Source: Sulfitobacter sp. HGT1 (GTDB lineage Bacteria; Pseudomonadota; Alphaproteobacteria; Rhodobacterales; Rhodobacteraceae). Taken from it: DNA of 64,000 bases. Where the stretch lies: NCBI RefSeq assembly GCF_013282155.1, contig NZ_BLWI01000012.1:310001-374000 (forward strand). The letters are read 5' to 3'. Made by a program: the position numbers and the translations under genes. The notes under the pieces are model-generated. The model was not told the DNA's origin. It saw only the letters and a program-made list of their open reading frames with translations, and did no database searches. This document shows positions 36,506-47,673 of the stretch, in pieces (within the stretch, counting starts at the first letter, position 1; the number at the start of each line of letters is the position of its first letter).

Positions 36506-37333
36506 TTAGCTGTCGTAGCCCGGATTGGTCCGCTTGAGTTTGCGCATCAAACCCGGCCAGACCAGATTATCGCCTGATCCGGGTGTAAAGGCACCTGCCG
36601 CTTGGCTCGCCACCAGATCGGCCATGCCTTGGGTTTCTTCGTGCAGGTGTTCCTCACCCCCCGCCGCTTGGGCGAAAATCTGGGTTTTGCAGGCGTTTTC
36701 AAGGAAATACATCCGCAAGAAAGCCAGCGCACAGTTCGGCCCCACGGTCAGCGTGCCGTGATTGCGCAGCATCAGCAGGCTTTTGTCGCCCATGTCGTTC
36801 ACGATGCGGTCGCGTTCATCAAGGTTCAGCGCGATGCCTTCGTAGTCGTGATAGGCCAGATCATTATTCACGATCATCGAGAATTGCGTATAGCGCCGCA
36901 GCCCGCCTTTTTGCACCGACACGGCCACACCGTAAGGTGTGTGCACGTGGATCACACAGCCCGCATCATGACGCGCGGCATGGATGGCAGAGTGGATGGT
37001 GAACCCCGCCGGATTGATGAAATACGGCGTTTCCTGACAGATATTGCCATCAAGATCGATTTTCACCAGCGATGAGGCAGTCATTTCGTCGAACATCAGG
37101 CCGTAGGGATTGATCAGGAACCGTTCCTGCCCGTCTTCGTCCGGCAGCCGCGCCGAGATATGGGTGAAGACCAGATCGGTCCAGCCGTGCATCGCGCAAA
37201 GCCGGTAGGTCGCGGCCAGTTCGCAGCGCAATTTCCATTCAGTCTCAGATACTTTGCCCTTCAAGCTGGGCAGATCAGCCGGATCGGGGATGTCGAAACC
37301 CGTCCCCCTTTGCATCGCTGATTGATCATTCAT
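36506..37333 (-). CDS. Class II aldolase/adducin family protein
   Basis: A 275-residue class II aldolase/adducin domain protein. Zinc-ligand histidines are visible in CVIHVHTPYGVAV (H-x-H), with a later histidine in LLMLRNHGTLTVG; the segment FTHISARLPDE is also conserved. Members include fuculose-phosphate aldolases and decarboxylases. The specific reaction is not shown here. A strong GGAGGAG precedes the ATG. It is the first of three minus-strand genes (36506-37333, 35804-36391, 34853-35770) that could form a loose operon. Confidence 0.87.
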   Translation of the reverse strand: MNDQSAMQRGTGFDIPDPADLPSLKGKVSETEWKLRCELAATYRLCAMHGWTDLVFTHISARLPDEDGQERFLINPYGLMFDEMTASSLVKIDLDGNICQETPYFINPAGFTIHSAIHAARHDAGCVIHVHTPYGVAVSVQKGGLRRYTQFSMIVNNDLAYHDYEGIALNLDERDRIVNDMGDKSLLMLRNHGTLTVGPNCALAFLRMYFLENACKTQIFAQAAGGEEHLHEETQGMADLVASQAAGAFTPGSGDNLVWPGLMRKLKRTNPGYDS

Positions 37334-37514
37334 CGCTCACTCCTCCCTTAAAGTTGGGGCAACTATAGCGCGCCGTAGGGTGCAGTAAGCAAGCGCCATT
37401 CCCGGAAATCCAGCTGTCGCCTCCCTAAATTAACGGTATATCTTGCGCAGTTGAGGTGGATATTTCTGCTTTAGTGTACTATCGCATACCAAACTTCCTG
37501 AAAGGCTTGAAACC

Positions 37515-39728
<2,214 letters not shown>

Positions 39729-39737
39729 ACGGTCCAG

Positions 39738-39769
39738 CCCCGCCCCTTAGCTTAGGGGGCGGGGTTTTT
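39738..39769 (+). terminator. Intrinsic terminator after icd
   Basis: CCCCGCCCC / GGGGCGGGG stem with a 9-base loop followed by TTTTT begins 10 bases after the stop codon. Confidence 0.93.
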
Positions 39770-39800
39770 CTTTAATGCCCCCCAGAGCAAAGGCTTGCCC

Positions 39801-40727
39801 ATGACCCGCTTTTCCCTTGCCGTGCATGGTGGTGCTGGCACGATCCTGAAATCCTCCATGACGCCAGAGCTTGAGGCCGCTTATCACGCCGGTCTGCGCC
39901 GCGCGCTGGATGCGGGCCATGCTGTGCTGGCCGATCAAGGCAGCGCGCTGGATGCAGTTACCGCCGCCGTTTGCGCGCTTGAGGACGAACCGTTGTTCAA
40001 TTCCGGGCGCGGGGCGGTATTCACCAGTGACGGCCAACAAGAAATGGACGCCGCCATTATGGAAGGTGAATTTCGCCGGGCCGGTGCCGTTGCCGGCATT
40101 TTCGGCCCGCGCAACCCGATCCGCGCGGCCCGTGCGGTGATGGAACGGACCGACCATGTGCTGCTGATCGGGCCGAACGCGCTGAAAACAGCCCGCGACG
40201 CGGGCCTGCCGTTCGAGGACGCCCCCTATTTCTTTACCCAGCCCCGCTGGGACGCGCTGCAAGCCACGCTCAAGATGCGCAGCGACGGCACGCTTGATGA
40301 CGACCCTGCCCGCCGTCACGGCACGGTTGGCGCTGTCGCCTGCGATGTGCATGGCACGCTGGCCGCCGCCACATCCACGGGCGGGATGACTGCCAAGGCC
40401 CCCGGTCGCGTGGGCGATACGCCGCTGATCGGCGCGGGTACTTTCGCCGACAATGCCACCTGCGCGGTATCTGGCACCGGCCATGGCGAGGTGTTCATCC
40501 GCTTTACCGCCGCCTCCGAGATTGCCGCCAGAATGCGCCACGCCGGCCAGTCGCTGGCCGATGCGGCGGACCATGTGGTGAACGACGATCTGGCACAAAA
40601 CGACGGGTCGGGCGGCGTGATTGCCGTTGATGCACAGGGCAATATCGCGATGCCGTTCAATTGCGAGGGCATGTATCGCGGGTCGGTCACCCATGAAAAT
40701 CGTTTCGAGACGCTTATATACCGGTGA
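39801..40727 (+). CDS. Isoaspartyl peptidase / plant-type L-asparaginase
   Basis: A 308-residue Ntn-hydrolase of the plant-type asparaginase family, which cleaves beta-aspartyl peptides and asparagine. It begins with SLAVHGGAGTI and should self-cleave between G174 and T175 in RRHGTVGAVACD; the exposed threonine is then the nucleophile. The oxyanion/substrate region is visible in GTGHGEVFIRF. The ATG at 39801 follows AAAGG; a TTG two codons earlier is less likely. The 160 bases after it, before gmd, contain nothing I can identify apart from the presumed promoter. Confidence 0.92.
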   Translation: MTRFSLAVHGGAGTILKSSMTPELEAAYHAGLRRALDAGHAVLADQGSALDAVTAAVCALEDEPLFNSGRGAVFTSDGQQEMDAAIMEGEFRRAGAVAGIFGPRNPIRAARAVMERTDHVLLIGPNALKTARDAGLPFEDAPYFFTQPRWDALQATLKMRSDGTLDDDPARRHGTVGAVACDVHGTLAAATSTGGMTAKAPGRVGDTPLIGAGTFADNATCAVSGTGHGEVFIRFTAASEIAARMRHAGQSLADAADHVVNDDLAQNDGSGGVIAVDAQGNIAMPFNCEGMYRGSVTHENRFETLIYR

Positions 40728-40887
40728 CACGGTATCTGTGCGCAGGTGCAGGGTCGTCCGGTTTGCCAAATAGATTGCGCGAATCCACACCATAGGTTTG
40801 CCACCACAGCGGTATCCTGTTTAAAACAACCTACTGTTCGGCCAATGTCGGGTTGAACGAAATGTAATTGACTGCACCGGAGCCTCC

Positions 40888-42009
40888 ATGACCAAACGCG
40901 CACTTATCACCGGAATTACAGGACAGGACGGGTCCTATCTGGCGGAATTTTTGCTGGAAAAGGGATATGAGGTGCACGGGATCAAGCGCCGGGCGTCATC
41001 GTTGAACACCCAGCGGATCGACCATATTTTCCAAGACCCGCACGAGGAAAACCCCAAGCTGCACCTGCATTACGGCGATCTGACCGACAGTTCTAACCTG
41101 ACGCGGATCATCAGCGAAGTGCAGCCCGACGAGGTCTATAACCTTGGCGCGCAAAGCCATGTGGCAGTCAGTTTTGAGTCGCCCGAATATACCGCAGATG
41201 TGGATGCCACCGGTGCCTTGCGTCTGCTGGAGGCGATCCGGTTTCTGGGGCTGGAGAAAAAGACGCGCTTTTACCAAGCGTCAACCTCCGAACTTTACGG
41301 TTTGGTGCAGGAAACCCCGCAGACAGAAACCACGCCTTTCCATCCGCGCAGCCCTTATGCGGTGGCCAAGATGTATGCCTATTGGATCACGGTGAACTAC
41401 CGCGAGGCCTATGGCATGTATGCCTGCAATGGGATCCTCTTTAACCACGAATCCCCGCGCCGTGGCGAGACGTTCGTGACCCGCAAGATCACCCGTGGCA
41501 TGGCCAATATCGCGCAAGGGTTGGAGCAGTGCCTGTACATGGGCAACATCGACGCGTTGCGCGATTGGGGCCACGCCAAGGATTACGTGCGCATGCAATG
41601 GATGATGTTGCAGCAGGACGCACCCGAAGATTTCGTGATCGCGACCGGTGTGCAATATTCGGTGCGCCAGTTCATCACATGGTCCGCCGCCGAGCTGGGG
41701 ATCACCCTGCGCTTTGAGGGGACCGGCATCAATGAACGCGCCATCGTGGACAGCATCAAGGGCGACGATGCCCCCGGCGTGAAACCCGGTGATGTGGTGC
41801 TGAAAATCGACCCGAAATATTTCCGCCCCGCCGAGGTGGAAACGCTGCTCGGCTCGCCCGCCAAAGCCAAGGCCAAACTGGGGTGGGAGCCGCAGATCAC
41901 CACGCAGGAAATGTGTGCCGAGATGGTGAAAAGCGATCTGAAAATTGCCAAACGTGCGCGCCTGCTGGTCGATCACGGTTTTGATGCGTTCATCGCGCGC
42001 GAGGATTAA
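40888..42009 (+). CDS. gmd: GDP-mannose 4,6-dehydratase
   Basis: Gmd converts GDP-D-mannose to GDP-4-keto-6-deoxy-D-mannose. The 373-residue extended SDR protein shows [27 protein letters not shown], the NADP-specific [12 protein letters not shown], the catalytic Y-x-x-x-K in [12 protein letters not shown], and the typical [22 protein letters not shown] precedes the ATG. It opens a tight cluster (3-base gap, then an ATGA overlap) with the fcl/colC-like gene and colD. Its product is the substrate of ColD, so it probably serves colitose rather than fucose synthesis here. Confidence 0.96.
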   Translation: MTKRALITGITGQDGSYLAEFLLEKGYEVHGIKRRASSLNTQRIDHIFQDPHEENPKLHLHYGDLTDSSNLTRIISEVQPDEVYNLGAQSHVAVSFESPEYTADVDATGALRLLEAIRFLGLEKKTRFYQASTSELYGLVQETPQTETTPFHPRSPYAVAKMYAYWITVNYREAYGMYACNGILFNHESPRRGETFVTRKITRGMANIAQGLEQCLYMGNIDALRDWGHAKDYVRMQWMMLQQDAPEDFVIATGVQYSVRQFITWSAAELGITLRFEGTGINERAIVDSIKGDDAPGVKPGDVVLKIDPKYFRPAEVETLLGSPAKAKAKLGWEPQITTQEMCAEMVKSDLKIAKRARLLVDHGFDAFIARED

Positions 42010-42012
42010 TCC

Positions 42013-42942
42013 ATGGCAGGAAAACTTTTCCTTACCGGCGGGGCCGGTATGGTGGGCCGGAATGTTCAGGATCACGCAGCCGCCGCAAACTGGCAGATCA
42101 TTGCCCCGTCCAGCAGCGCGCTTGATCTGATGAACAGCGCCGCTGTGGCGGATTTCATCAAGGCAGAGCAGCCCGATCTGATTGTGCATTCCGCCGGCAA
42201 GGTCGGTGGCATCAGTGCCAATATGGCACAACCTGTCGCCTTTCTGGATCGTAACATCACCATTGGCCGCAATGTGATCATGGGGGCCTATGAGGCTGGC
42301 GTGAAACAGCTGATCAATCTGGGCTCCACCTGCATTTATCCGCGTGCCGCCGCCAATCCCCTAAGCGAGGATTTGCTGCTGACCGGAGAGCTTGAGCCCA
42401 CCAACGAGGGCTATGCCATTGCCAAGATTTTTGCGCTGCGGTTGTGCCAGTATATCCGCCGCGAAGATCCGACATTTCAATACAAGACGTTGATCCCCTG
42501 CAATCTGTTCGGGCCCTATGACAAGTTTGACCCCGAAGTGTCGCATTTGCTGCCGGCGATCATTCAAAAGGTGCATGATGCCAAACTGGCGGGCGATCCG
42601 ACGGTCGAAATCTGGGGCGACGGGATGGCGCGGCGCGAATTCATGTATTCTGCCGATCTGGCCGATGCGGTGTTCCGGGCGGCGGATGACATCGAAAACA
42701 TCCCCGATCTGATGAACATCGGCGTCGGCCATGACCACAGCATCAACGACTTTTACGCGACCGTGGCGCGGGTGATCGGATGGCAGGGCAGCTTTTCCCA
42801 TGATCTGAGCAAACCCACAGGCATGGCCCGCAAGCTATCCGATACATCGCGCCAAACCGCATGGGGATGGCAGCCGCAAACCTCGCTCGAGGATGGCATT
42901 ACCAAGACCTATCAATACTATCTGGAGACATCAAAATCATGA
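42013..42942 (+). CDS. GDP-L-fucose/GDP-L-colitose synthase family epimerase-reductase
   Basis: A 309-residue SDR of the Fcl/ColC family: NAD(P) motif LFLTGGAGMVGRNV, then AGKVGGI. The catalytic residues of the epimerase-reductase are present: S and C in LGSTCIYP, Y-A-I-A-K, and the histidine in EVSHLLPAI. Fcl acts on GDP-4-keto-6-deoxymannose, while the related ColC acts on the 3-deoxy product of ColD to give GDP-L-colitose. Because the next gene, overlapping by ATGA, is colD, the ColC role is more likely; the sequence alone does not separate the two. Confidence 0.88.
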   Translation: MAGKLFLTGGAGMVGRNVQDHAAAANWQIIAPSSSALDLMNSAAVADFIKAEQPDLIVHSAGKVGGISANMAQPVAFLDRNITIGRNVIMGAYEAGVKQLINLGSTCIYPRAAANPLSEDLLLTGELEPTNEGYAIAKIFALRLCQYIRREDPTFQYKTLIPCNLFGPYDKFDPEVSHLLPAIIQKVHDAKLAGDPTVEIWGDGMARREFMYSADLADAVFRAADDIENIPDLMNIGVGHDHSINDFYATVARVIGWQGSFSHDLSKPTGMARKLSDTSRQTAWGWQPQTSLEDGITKTYQYYLETSKS

Positions 42943-44111
42943 GCCCGCGCTTTCCTCTTGCCACCTCGTCTTGGGATCAGGCCGAGCAAGATGCCCTGCA
43001 ACGGGTGATCAAGTCAGACATGTATTCAATGGGCCCCGAGGTCCGCAGCTTTGAGGAACAGTTCGCCGCGTTTTTCGGGGCGAAATACGCTGTTATGGTG
43101 AACTCCGGTTCCTCTGCGAACCTGCTGATGACGGGCGCGTTATTCTATTCCAAGAACGAGGATTTGCGCCTGAAAGCCGGAGACGAGATCATCGTCCCTG
43201 CGGTAAGCTGGTCGACCACATATTATCCGCTGGCCCAATACGGTCTGGTGCAGAAATTCGTCGATATCGACCGCGGCACGTTGAACTATGATCTGGATGC
43301 ACTGGCAGAGGCGGTGACCGACAAAACCCGCGCGATCATGATTGTGAACCTGCTGGGCAACCCCAATGATTTCGACCGGATCAAGGCAATCATCGGCGAC
43401 CGCAAAATCGTGCTGCTCGAAGACAATTGCGAATCTATGGGGGCGACTTTCGGCGGCAAGCAGACCGGAACATTCGCCCATGTGGGCAGTTTCTCCAGCT
43501 TTTTCTCGCATCATATTTCCACGATGGAAGGTGGGCTTGTCACCACCGACGACGAAGAACTGTACCACATCATGCTGTCGATGCGGTCACATGGCTGGAC
43601 GCGGCACCTGCCCAAAGAAAACCGCGTGACAGGCACCAAAAGCGATGATCCCTTCGAGGAAAGCTTCAACTTTGTGCTGCCCGGCTACAACCTGCGTCCG
43701 CTGGAAATGTCGGGTGCCTTGGGCCAAGAGCAGTTGAAGAAATTGCCCGACCTGATCAAGGGACGGCGCGACAATGCCAAGCTGTTCGTCAAGGGGCTGT
43801 CGAACCATCCGCTGTTTACCCTGCAAGAAGAAATCGGGGAAAGCAGCTGGTTCGGGTTTTCGCTGTTGTTGCGCCCTGATGTCGGCATCACGCGCAGTGA
43901 GCTGGTGACCAAGCTGGGCAGCCTTGGGTTTGAATGTCGCCCCATCGTGGCCGGCAATTTCACCAAGAACCCGGTGATGGAGCATATCCCCCATGTGATC
44001 CACGGGACCCTGCCGAATGCGCAGTATATTGACGTGAACGGGCTGTTTGTCGGCAACCATCATTATCCGATCCCCGAAGCCGTCGACGCGCTGGCCGATC
44101 TGCGGGTCTGA
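42939..44111 (+). CDS. colD: GDP-4-keto-6-deoxy-D-mannose 3-dehydratase
   Basis: A 390-residue PLP enzyme of the DegT/DnrJ/EryC1 fold. Where sugar aminotransferases have the PLP-binding lysine, this protein has histidine (S190-H-H in SSFFSHHISTMEGG), the known hallmark of ColD, which removes the C3 hydroxyl using PLP and glutamate instead of transaminating. Long stretches agree with characterised ColD, for example IIVPAVSWSTTYYPL, NLLGNPN, LLEDNCESMGATF and GYNLRPLEMSGA. It overlaps the preceding gene as ATGA, with GGAG upstream. The reaction feeds GDP-L-colitose. GDP-perosamine synthase is excluded by the lysine replacement. Confidence 0.92.
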   Translation: MSPRFPLATSSWDQAEQDALQRVIKSDMYSMGPEVRSFEEQFAAFFGAKYAVMVNSGSSANLLMTGALFYSKNEDLRLKAGDEIIVPAVSWSTTYYPLAQYGLVQKFVDIDRGTLNYDLDALAEAVTDKTRAIMIVNLLGNPNDFDRIKAIIGDRKIVLLEDNCESMGATFGGKQTGTFAHVGSFSSFFSHHISTMEGGLVTTDDEELYHIMLSMRSHGWTRHLPKENRVTGTKSDDPFEESFNFVLPGYNLRPLEMSGALGQEQLKKLPDLIKGRRDNAKLFVKGLSNHPLFTLQEEIGESSWFGFSLLLRPDVGITRSELVTKLGSLGFECRPIVAGNFTKNPVMEHIPHVIHGTLPNAQYIDVNGLFVGNHHYPIPEAVDALADLRV

Positions 44112-44128
44112 TGCTCTCAACCGTATCC

Positions 44129-44167
44129 CGCCCCTGCCGATGCGGCGGGCGGGATGCCGCAGGGGCG
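44129..44167 (+). terminator. Possible terminator or attenuator between colD and manC
   Basis: CGCCCCTGC and GCAGGGGCG are perfect arms enclosing a GC-rich 21-base centre; TATTTTTATT follows 8 bases later. It may end the gmd-colD transcript or only reduce readthrough into manC. Confidence 0.4.
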
Positions 44168-44223
44168 ACCGGATCTATTTTTATTAATGTCTCGTTAGAT
44201 TAATCGCTGTTAAGGTTTGCATC

Positions 44224-45645
44224 ATGATCCATCCTATCCTTCTTTGTGGCGGTTCTGGTACGCGCCTGTGGCCGCTGTCGCGCAAATCATACCCCAAGCA
44301 GTTCGCAAAGCTGATGGGGGACGAAAGCCTGTTTCAGGCCTCGGCCCGGCGTCTGTCCGGCCCGGAATATGCAGCCCCGGTGATTGTCACCGGTGACCCG
44401 TTCCGCTTTATCGTGACCGAGCAACTGGCGCAGGTCGAACAGGCTGCGATGGGTATCTTGATCGAACCCGATGGCCGCAATACAGCGCCTGCGATCCTTG
44501 CCGCTGCGCTGTGGATCGCCAAGACCGACCCCGCCGCGCTGATGCTGGTGGCCCCCTCGGATCACGTCATTCCCGACACCGCCGCCTTTGCCGCCACGGT
44601 TCAGGCTGCCGTGCCGCGGGCGCAGTCGGGCGATCTGGTGACCTTTGGCATCACGCCCACACGCCCCGAAACCGGATACGGCTATCTTGAGCTGGCGGCG
44701 GGTGCGGATGCCGGGGCAGACATACCGCAGACGTTGGCGCGCTTTGTTGAAAAACCGGATGCAGACCGCGCGACCAGAATGCTGGCGGCAGGCAATTTCC
44801 TGTGGAATGCCGGTATTTTCCTATTCACCGCCGATGCCATCATCGCCGCCTATGAAACACACGCGCCCGCCTTGCTGACCGCTGTCACCCATGCCTTGAC
44901 ACAGGCCGATCCCGATCTTGGCTTTACCCGTCTGGACCCTAACGAATGGGCCAAGGCCGACGATATCTCGATCGATTATGCGATCATGGAAAAGGCCGAT
45001 AATCTGGCGGTCATGCCCTTTGGGGCGGGATGGTCCGATCTGGGGGGCTGGGATGCCGTCTGGATGGAATCCGGCCCCGATGCCCAGGGCAACGTCTGTT
45101 CCGCCAATGCCACCGCGATTGATTGTACCGATACGCTGCTGCGGTCTGAGACCGACGGCTTGCAACTGGTCGGCATCGGGCTGGACAATATCGTCGCCAT
45201 TGCCATGGGGGATGCGGTGCTGGTCGCTGACAAATCCAAAGCGCAGCGGGTGAAAGAAGCCGTTGATGCGCTCAAGGCCAAGGGGTCGGGTCAGGCCGTG
45301 CAACTGCCCCGCGATTACCGGCCTTGGGGCTGGTACGAGAGCCTTGTGATCGGGGGCCGCTTTCAGGTGAAACGCATCGTGGTGAACCCCGGTGCATCGC
45401 TGAGCCTGCAAAGCCATCACCACCGGTCCGAACACTGGATCGTCGTGGAAGGCACGGCACGGGTCACCGTTGATGACAGCGTAAAGCTGATCAGCGAAAA
45501 CCAGTCGGTTTATATCCCGCTGGGGGCCGTTCACCGCATGGAAAACCCCGGCAAGGTGCCGATGGTGTTGATCGAAGTCCAGACCGGCAGCTATCTGGGG
45601 GAAGACGATATTATCCGCTATGAGGATGTCTATGCCCGCAGTTGA
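44224..45645 (+). CDS. manC: Mannose-1-phosphate guanylyltransferase / mannose-6-phosphate isomerase
   Basis: A 473-residue bifunctional type II enzyme. The N-terminal nucleotidyltransferase carries LCGGSGTRLWPLSRKSYPKQF at residues 7-27 and FVEKPD. The C-terminal cupin isomerase domain (about residues 350-470) carries RPWGWYE and the metal-binding LQSHHHRSEHWIVVEG. It makes GDP-D-mannose from mannose-1-phosphate and can also interconvert mannose-6-phosphate and fructose-6-phosphate. It supplies the substrate of Gmd. TAAGG precedes the ATG. No phosphomannomutase gene is nearby. Its last 14 bases overlap the M20 peptidase gene. Confidence 0.94.
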   Translation: MIHPILLCGGSGTRLWPLSRKSYPKQFAKLMGDESLFQASARRLSGPEYAAPVIVTGDPFRFIVTEQLAQVEQAAMGILIEPDGRNTAPAILAAALWIAKTDPAALMLVAPSDHVIPDTAAFAATVQAAVPRAQSGDLVTFGITPTRPETGYGYLELAAGADAGADIPQTLARFVEKPDADRATRMLAAGNFLWNAGIFLFTADAIIAAYETHAPALLTAVTHALTQADPDLGFTRLDPNEWAKADDISIDYAIMEKADNLAVMPFGAGWSDLGGWDAVWMESGPDAQGNVCSANATAIDCTDTLLRSETDGLQLVGIGLDNIVAIAMGDAVLVADKSKAQRVKEAVDALKAKGSGQAVQLPRDYRPWGWYESLVIGGRFQVKRIVVNPGASLSLQSHHHRSEHWIVVEGTARVTVDDSVKLISENQSVYIPLGAVHRMENPGKVPMVLIEVQTGSYLGEDDIIRYEDVYARS

Positions 45646-47029
45646 CCAAGGCACGCCCCGCGACGGTGCGCGTGCAGATGCACAGGCATATTTTGACAGC
45701 GGGCGGCTGAAATCAGACCTCGCTGCGCTTGTTGCGTTTCAGACGGAAAGCCAGACGCCCGACCAAAAGCCGCAACTGGCGCGGTATCTGCACGAGGCGA
45801 TTGAACCGCGGCTGGGCGCGATGGGCTTTGCCTGCCAGATCCATGACAACCCCGACCCGTCCGGCGGGCCGCTTTTGGTGGGCTTGCGGATCGAAGACCC
45901 ATCCCTGCCCACTGTTTTGACCTATGGCCATGGCGACGTGACCCGCGCGCAAACCGACCAATGGCGCGAAGGGTTAACCCCGTTCGAGCTGACCGAGGAC
46001 GGCGACCGTCTGTATGGCCGTGGTGCGGCGGATAACAAGGTTCAGCATCTGATCAACTTCAAGGCGCTGGAAACCGTATTGGCCGCGCGCGGCAGCCTTG
46101 GGTTCAACGTCAAAGTCATCTTCGAGATGAGCGAAGAAATCGGATCACCGGGGTTGGCGGGCTTTATCAGCGCCAACAAAGACCTGCTGGCGGCGGATGT
46201 GTTGATTGCCTCGGACGGGCCGCGTTTGCGGCCGGATCGGGCGACGATGTTCATGGGCGCACGCGGCGGTGCAAGTTTTGATCTGGTCGTAGACCTGCGC
46301 GAAGGCGCGCATCATTCTGGCAATTGGGGTGGCTTGCTGGCCGATCCGGCGATCTTGTTGTGTCATGCTATCGCGTCGATCACCGATGCACGCGGGCAGT
46401 TGCGCATTCCGCAGTGGCGGCCCGACAGCCTGACCCAGACCATCCGCGATGCGCTGGACGGCTTGCCCATTGTCGAAGGCAGCTTTCCCCCCGTTGACGA
46501 GGATTGGGGCGAGGAAACCCTGACCCCGGCAGAGCGGGCCTATGGCTGGAATTCCTTTGCAGTGCTGGCCATGACCAGCGGCGTGCCGGATGCGCCGGTG
46601 AATGCCATTTCGGGCAAGGCGCGGGCGACCTGCCAGCTGCGCTATGTGGTGGGTACCGACCCCGAAGCGTTGCTGCCTGCCCTGCGCGACCATCTGGATG
46701 CACAGGGTTTGCAAAAGGTGCAGATCGTCCCCCACGCCGAGATTTTTCCCGCCACGCGGTTGGACCCGACCCATCCTTGGGTCACCTATGTCAAAACGTC
46801 GATCACGCAGACGACCGGCATGGCACCGCATGTGCTGCCAAACCTTGCCGGTTCACTGCCGAATGAATGTTTTGCGGATATTCTGGGGCTGCCCACGGTC
46901 TGGATTCCCCACAGCTATCTAGGCTGCAACCAGCACGCCCCGAACGAACATGCGCTGCAATCCGTCTGTCAAAGCGGGCTGCAAATCATGACAGGGCTGT
47001 TCTGGGACATAGGCGAAAGCGCCCCGTAA
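45632..47029 (+). CDS. M20-family metallopeptidase
   Basis: A 465-residue zinc peptidase of the M20 family. Metal ligands are visible in LTYGHGDVT (H), YGRGAADNKVQ (D) and MSEEIGSPG (the catalytic and ligand glutamates); the dimerisation insert follows at about residues 210-350. Members cleave dipeptides or remove acyl groups from amino acids; the substrate here is not evident. I chose the ATG at 45632, with GAGG 6 bases upstream, which makes it overlap the end of manC by 14 bases. The overlap suggests co-translation with manC, although no functional link is obvious. Confidence 0.88.
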   Translation: MPAVDQGTPRDGARADAQAYFDSGRLKSDLAALVAFQTESQTPDQKPQLARYLHEAIEPRLGAMGFACQIHDNPDPSGGPLLVGLRIEDPSLPTVLTYGHGDVTRAQTDQWREGLTPFELTEDGDRLYGRGAADNKVQHLINFKALETVLAARGSLGFNVKVIFEMSEEIGSPGLAGFISANKDLLAADVLIASDGPRLRPDRATMFMGARGGASFDLVVDLREGAHHSGNWGGLLADPAILLCHAIASITDARGQLRIPQWRPDSLTQTIRDALDGLPIVEGSFPPVDEDWGEETLTPAERAYGWNSFAVLAMTSGVPDAPVNAISGKARATCQLRYVVGTDPEALLPALRDHLDAQGLQKVQIVPHAEIFPATRLDPTHPWVTYVKTSITQTTGMAPHVLPNLAGSLPNECFADILGLPTVWIPHSYLGCNQHAPNEHALQSVCQSGLQIMTGLFWDIGESAP

Positions 47030-47050
47030 TCAGGGCGCTTTCACAGTGTT

Positions 47051-47596
47051 TCAGGCGCGCGACAACACGCTTGCAGGGCGTGCCTTGAACAGGGCGGCGG
47101 TGATCAGACCGGCCAATACCGCCTTGATGATGTCACCGGGGATAAAGACCGTGACCAGTGCAGCGGCTTCCAGCACGGATTTGTCCAGCGCGATGGCAAG
47201 CCCGGCAATACCAAAGATATACAGCACAACGATGCCGCCAATAACCGATGCAACACCAGCAACGATCGCCAGCGACGGGCCCTGCCATTTTTCAACGATC
47301 AGGCCGGTTACGAAGGCAGCAAAAGGAAAGCCGATCAAAAAGCCCGACGAGGGCAGCATGAACGAGCCAAGACCGCCACGACCACCGGCCAGCAAGGGCA
47401 GGCCCATCGCGACAAGCAGCATGAACAACAAAACCGCAAGGGCACCGCGTTTGGACCCCAGAACGGTTCCGCACAGCATGATACCAAGGCTTTGCGCCGT
47501 GATCGGCACACCAAAGGCCAGGGTGAATTGAGGGATCAGCGCAAGTGCAGCGATAAGCGCGGCAAACAAGGCAACGAGGGTCAGATTACGTTCCAA
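47051..47596 (-). CDS. bioY: Biotin transporter substrate-binding subunit BioY
   Basis: A 181-residue membrane protein of the BioY family, the S-component that binds biotin in ECF transporters. It has about six hydrophobic helices and the typical segment GVPITAQSLGIMLCGTVLGSKRG, followed by GLPLLAGGRGGLGSF. Neither energy-coupling subunit (bioM/bioN) is in the window; solitary BioY proteins are known to transport biotin. The start is TTG at 47596 with GGAG 9 bases upstream. I saw no BioR-type box in the short gap before it. Confidence 0.92.
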   Translation of the reverse strand: MERNLTLVALFAALIAALALIPQFTLAFGVPITAQSLGIMLCGTVLGSKRGALAVLLFMLLVAMGLPLLAGGRGGLGSFMLPSSGFLIGFPFAAFVTGLIVEKWQGPSLAIVAGVASVIGGIVVLYIFGIAGLAIALDKSVLEAAALVTVFIPGDIIKAVLAGLITAALFKARPASVLSRA

Positions 47597-47673
47597 TTAT
47601 TTAGTCTCCAGTTTCAGTTGCAGGTGTATTCCCTCGAATAAACCAAGATGCAAGCATTCTATTGGTCCGGTTT

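Noticed and set aside
42861..42938. N-terminal extension of the colD frame
   Set aside because: It overlaps the preceding gene, whereas the ATG at 42939 has a ribosome site, an ATGA overlap and the family's normal N-terminus.
42939..44111. Annotation as a GDP-perosamine synthase or another sugar aminotransferase
   Set aside because: The PLP-binding lysine is histidine and the sequence follows ColD, so transamination is not expected.
47597..47673. BioR operator upstream of bioY
   Set aside because: No TTAT-N2-ATAA-type palindrome is present in the gap.
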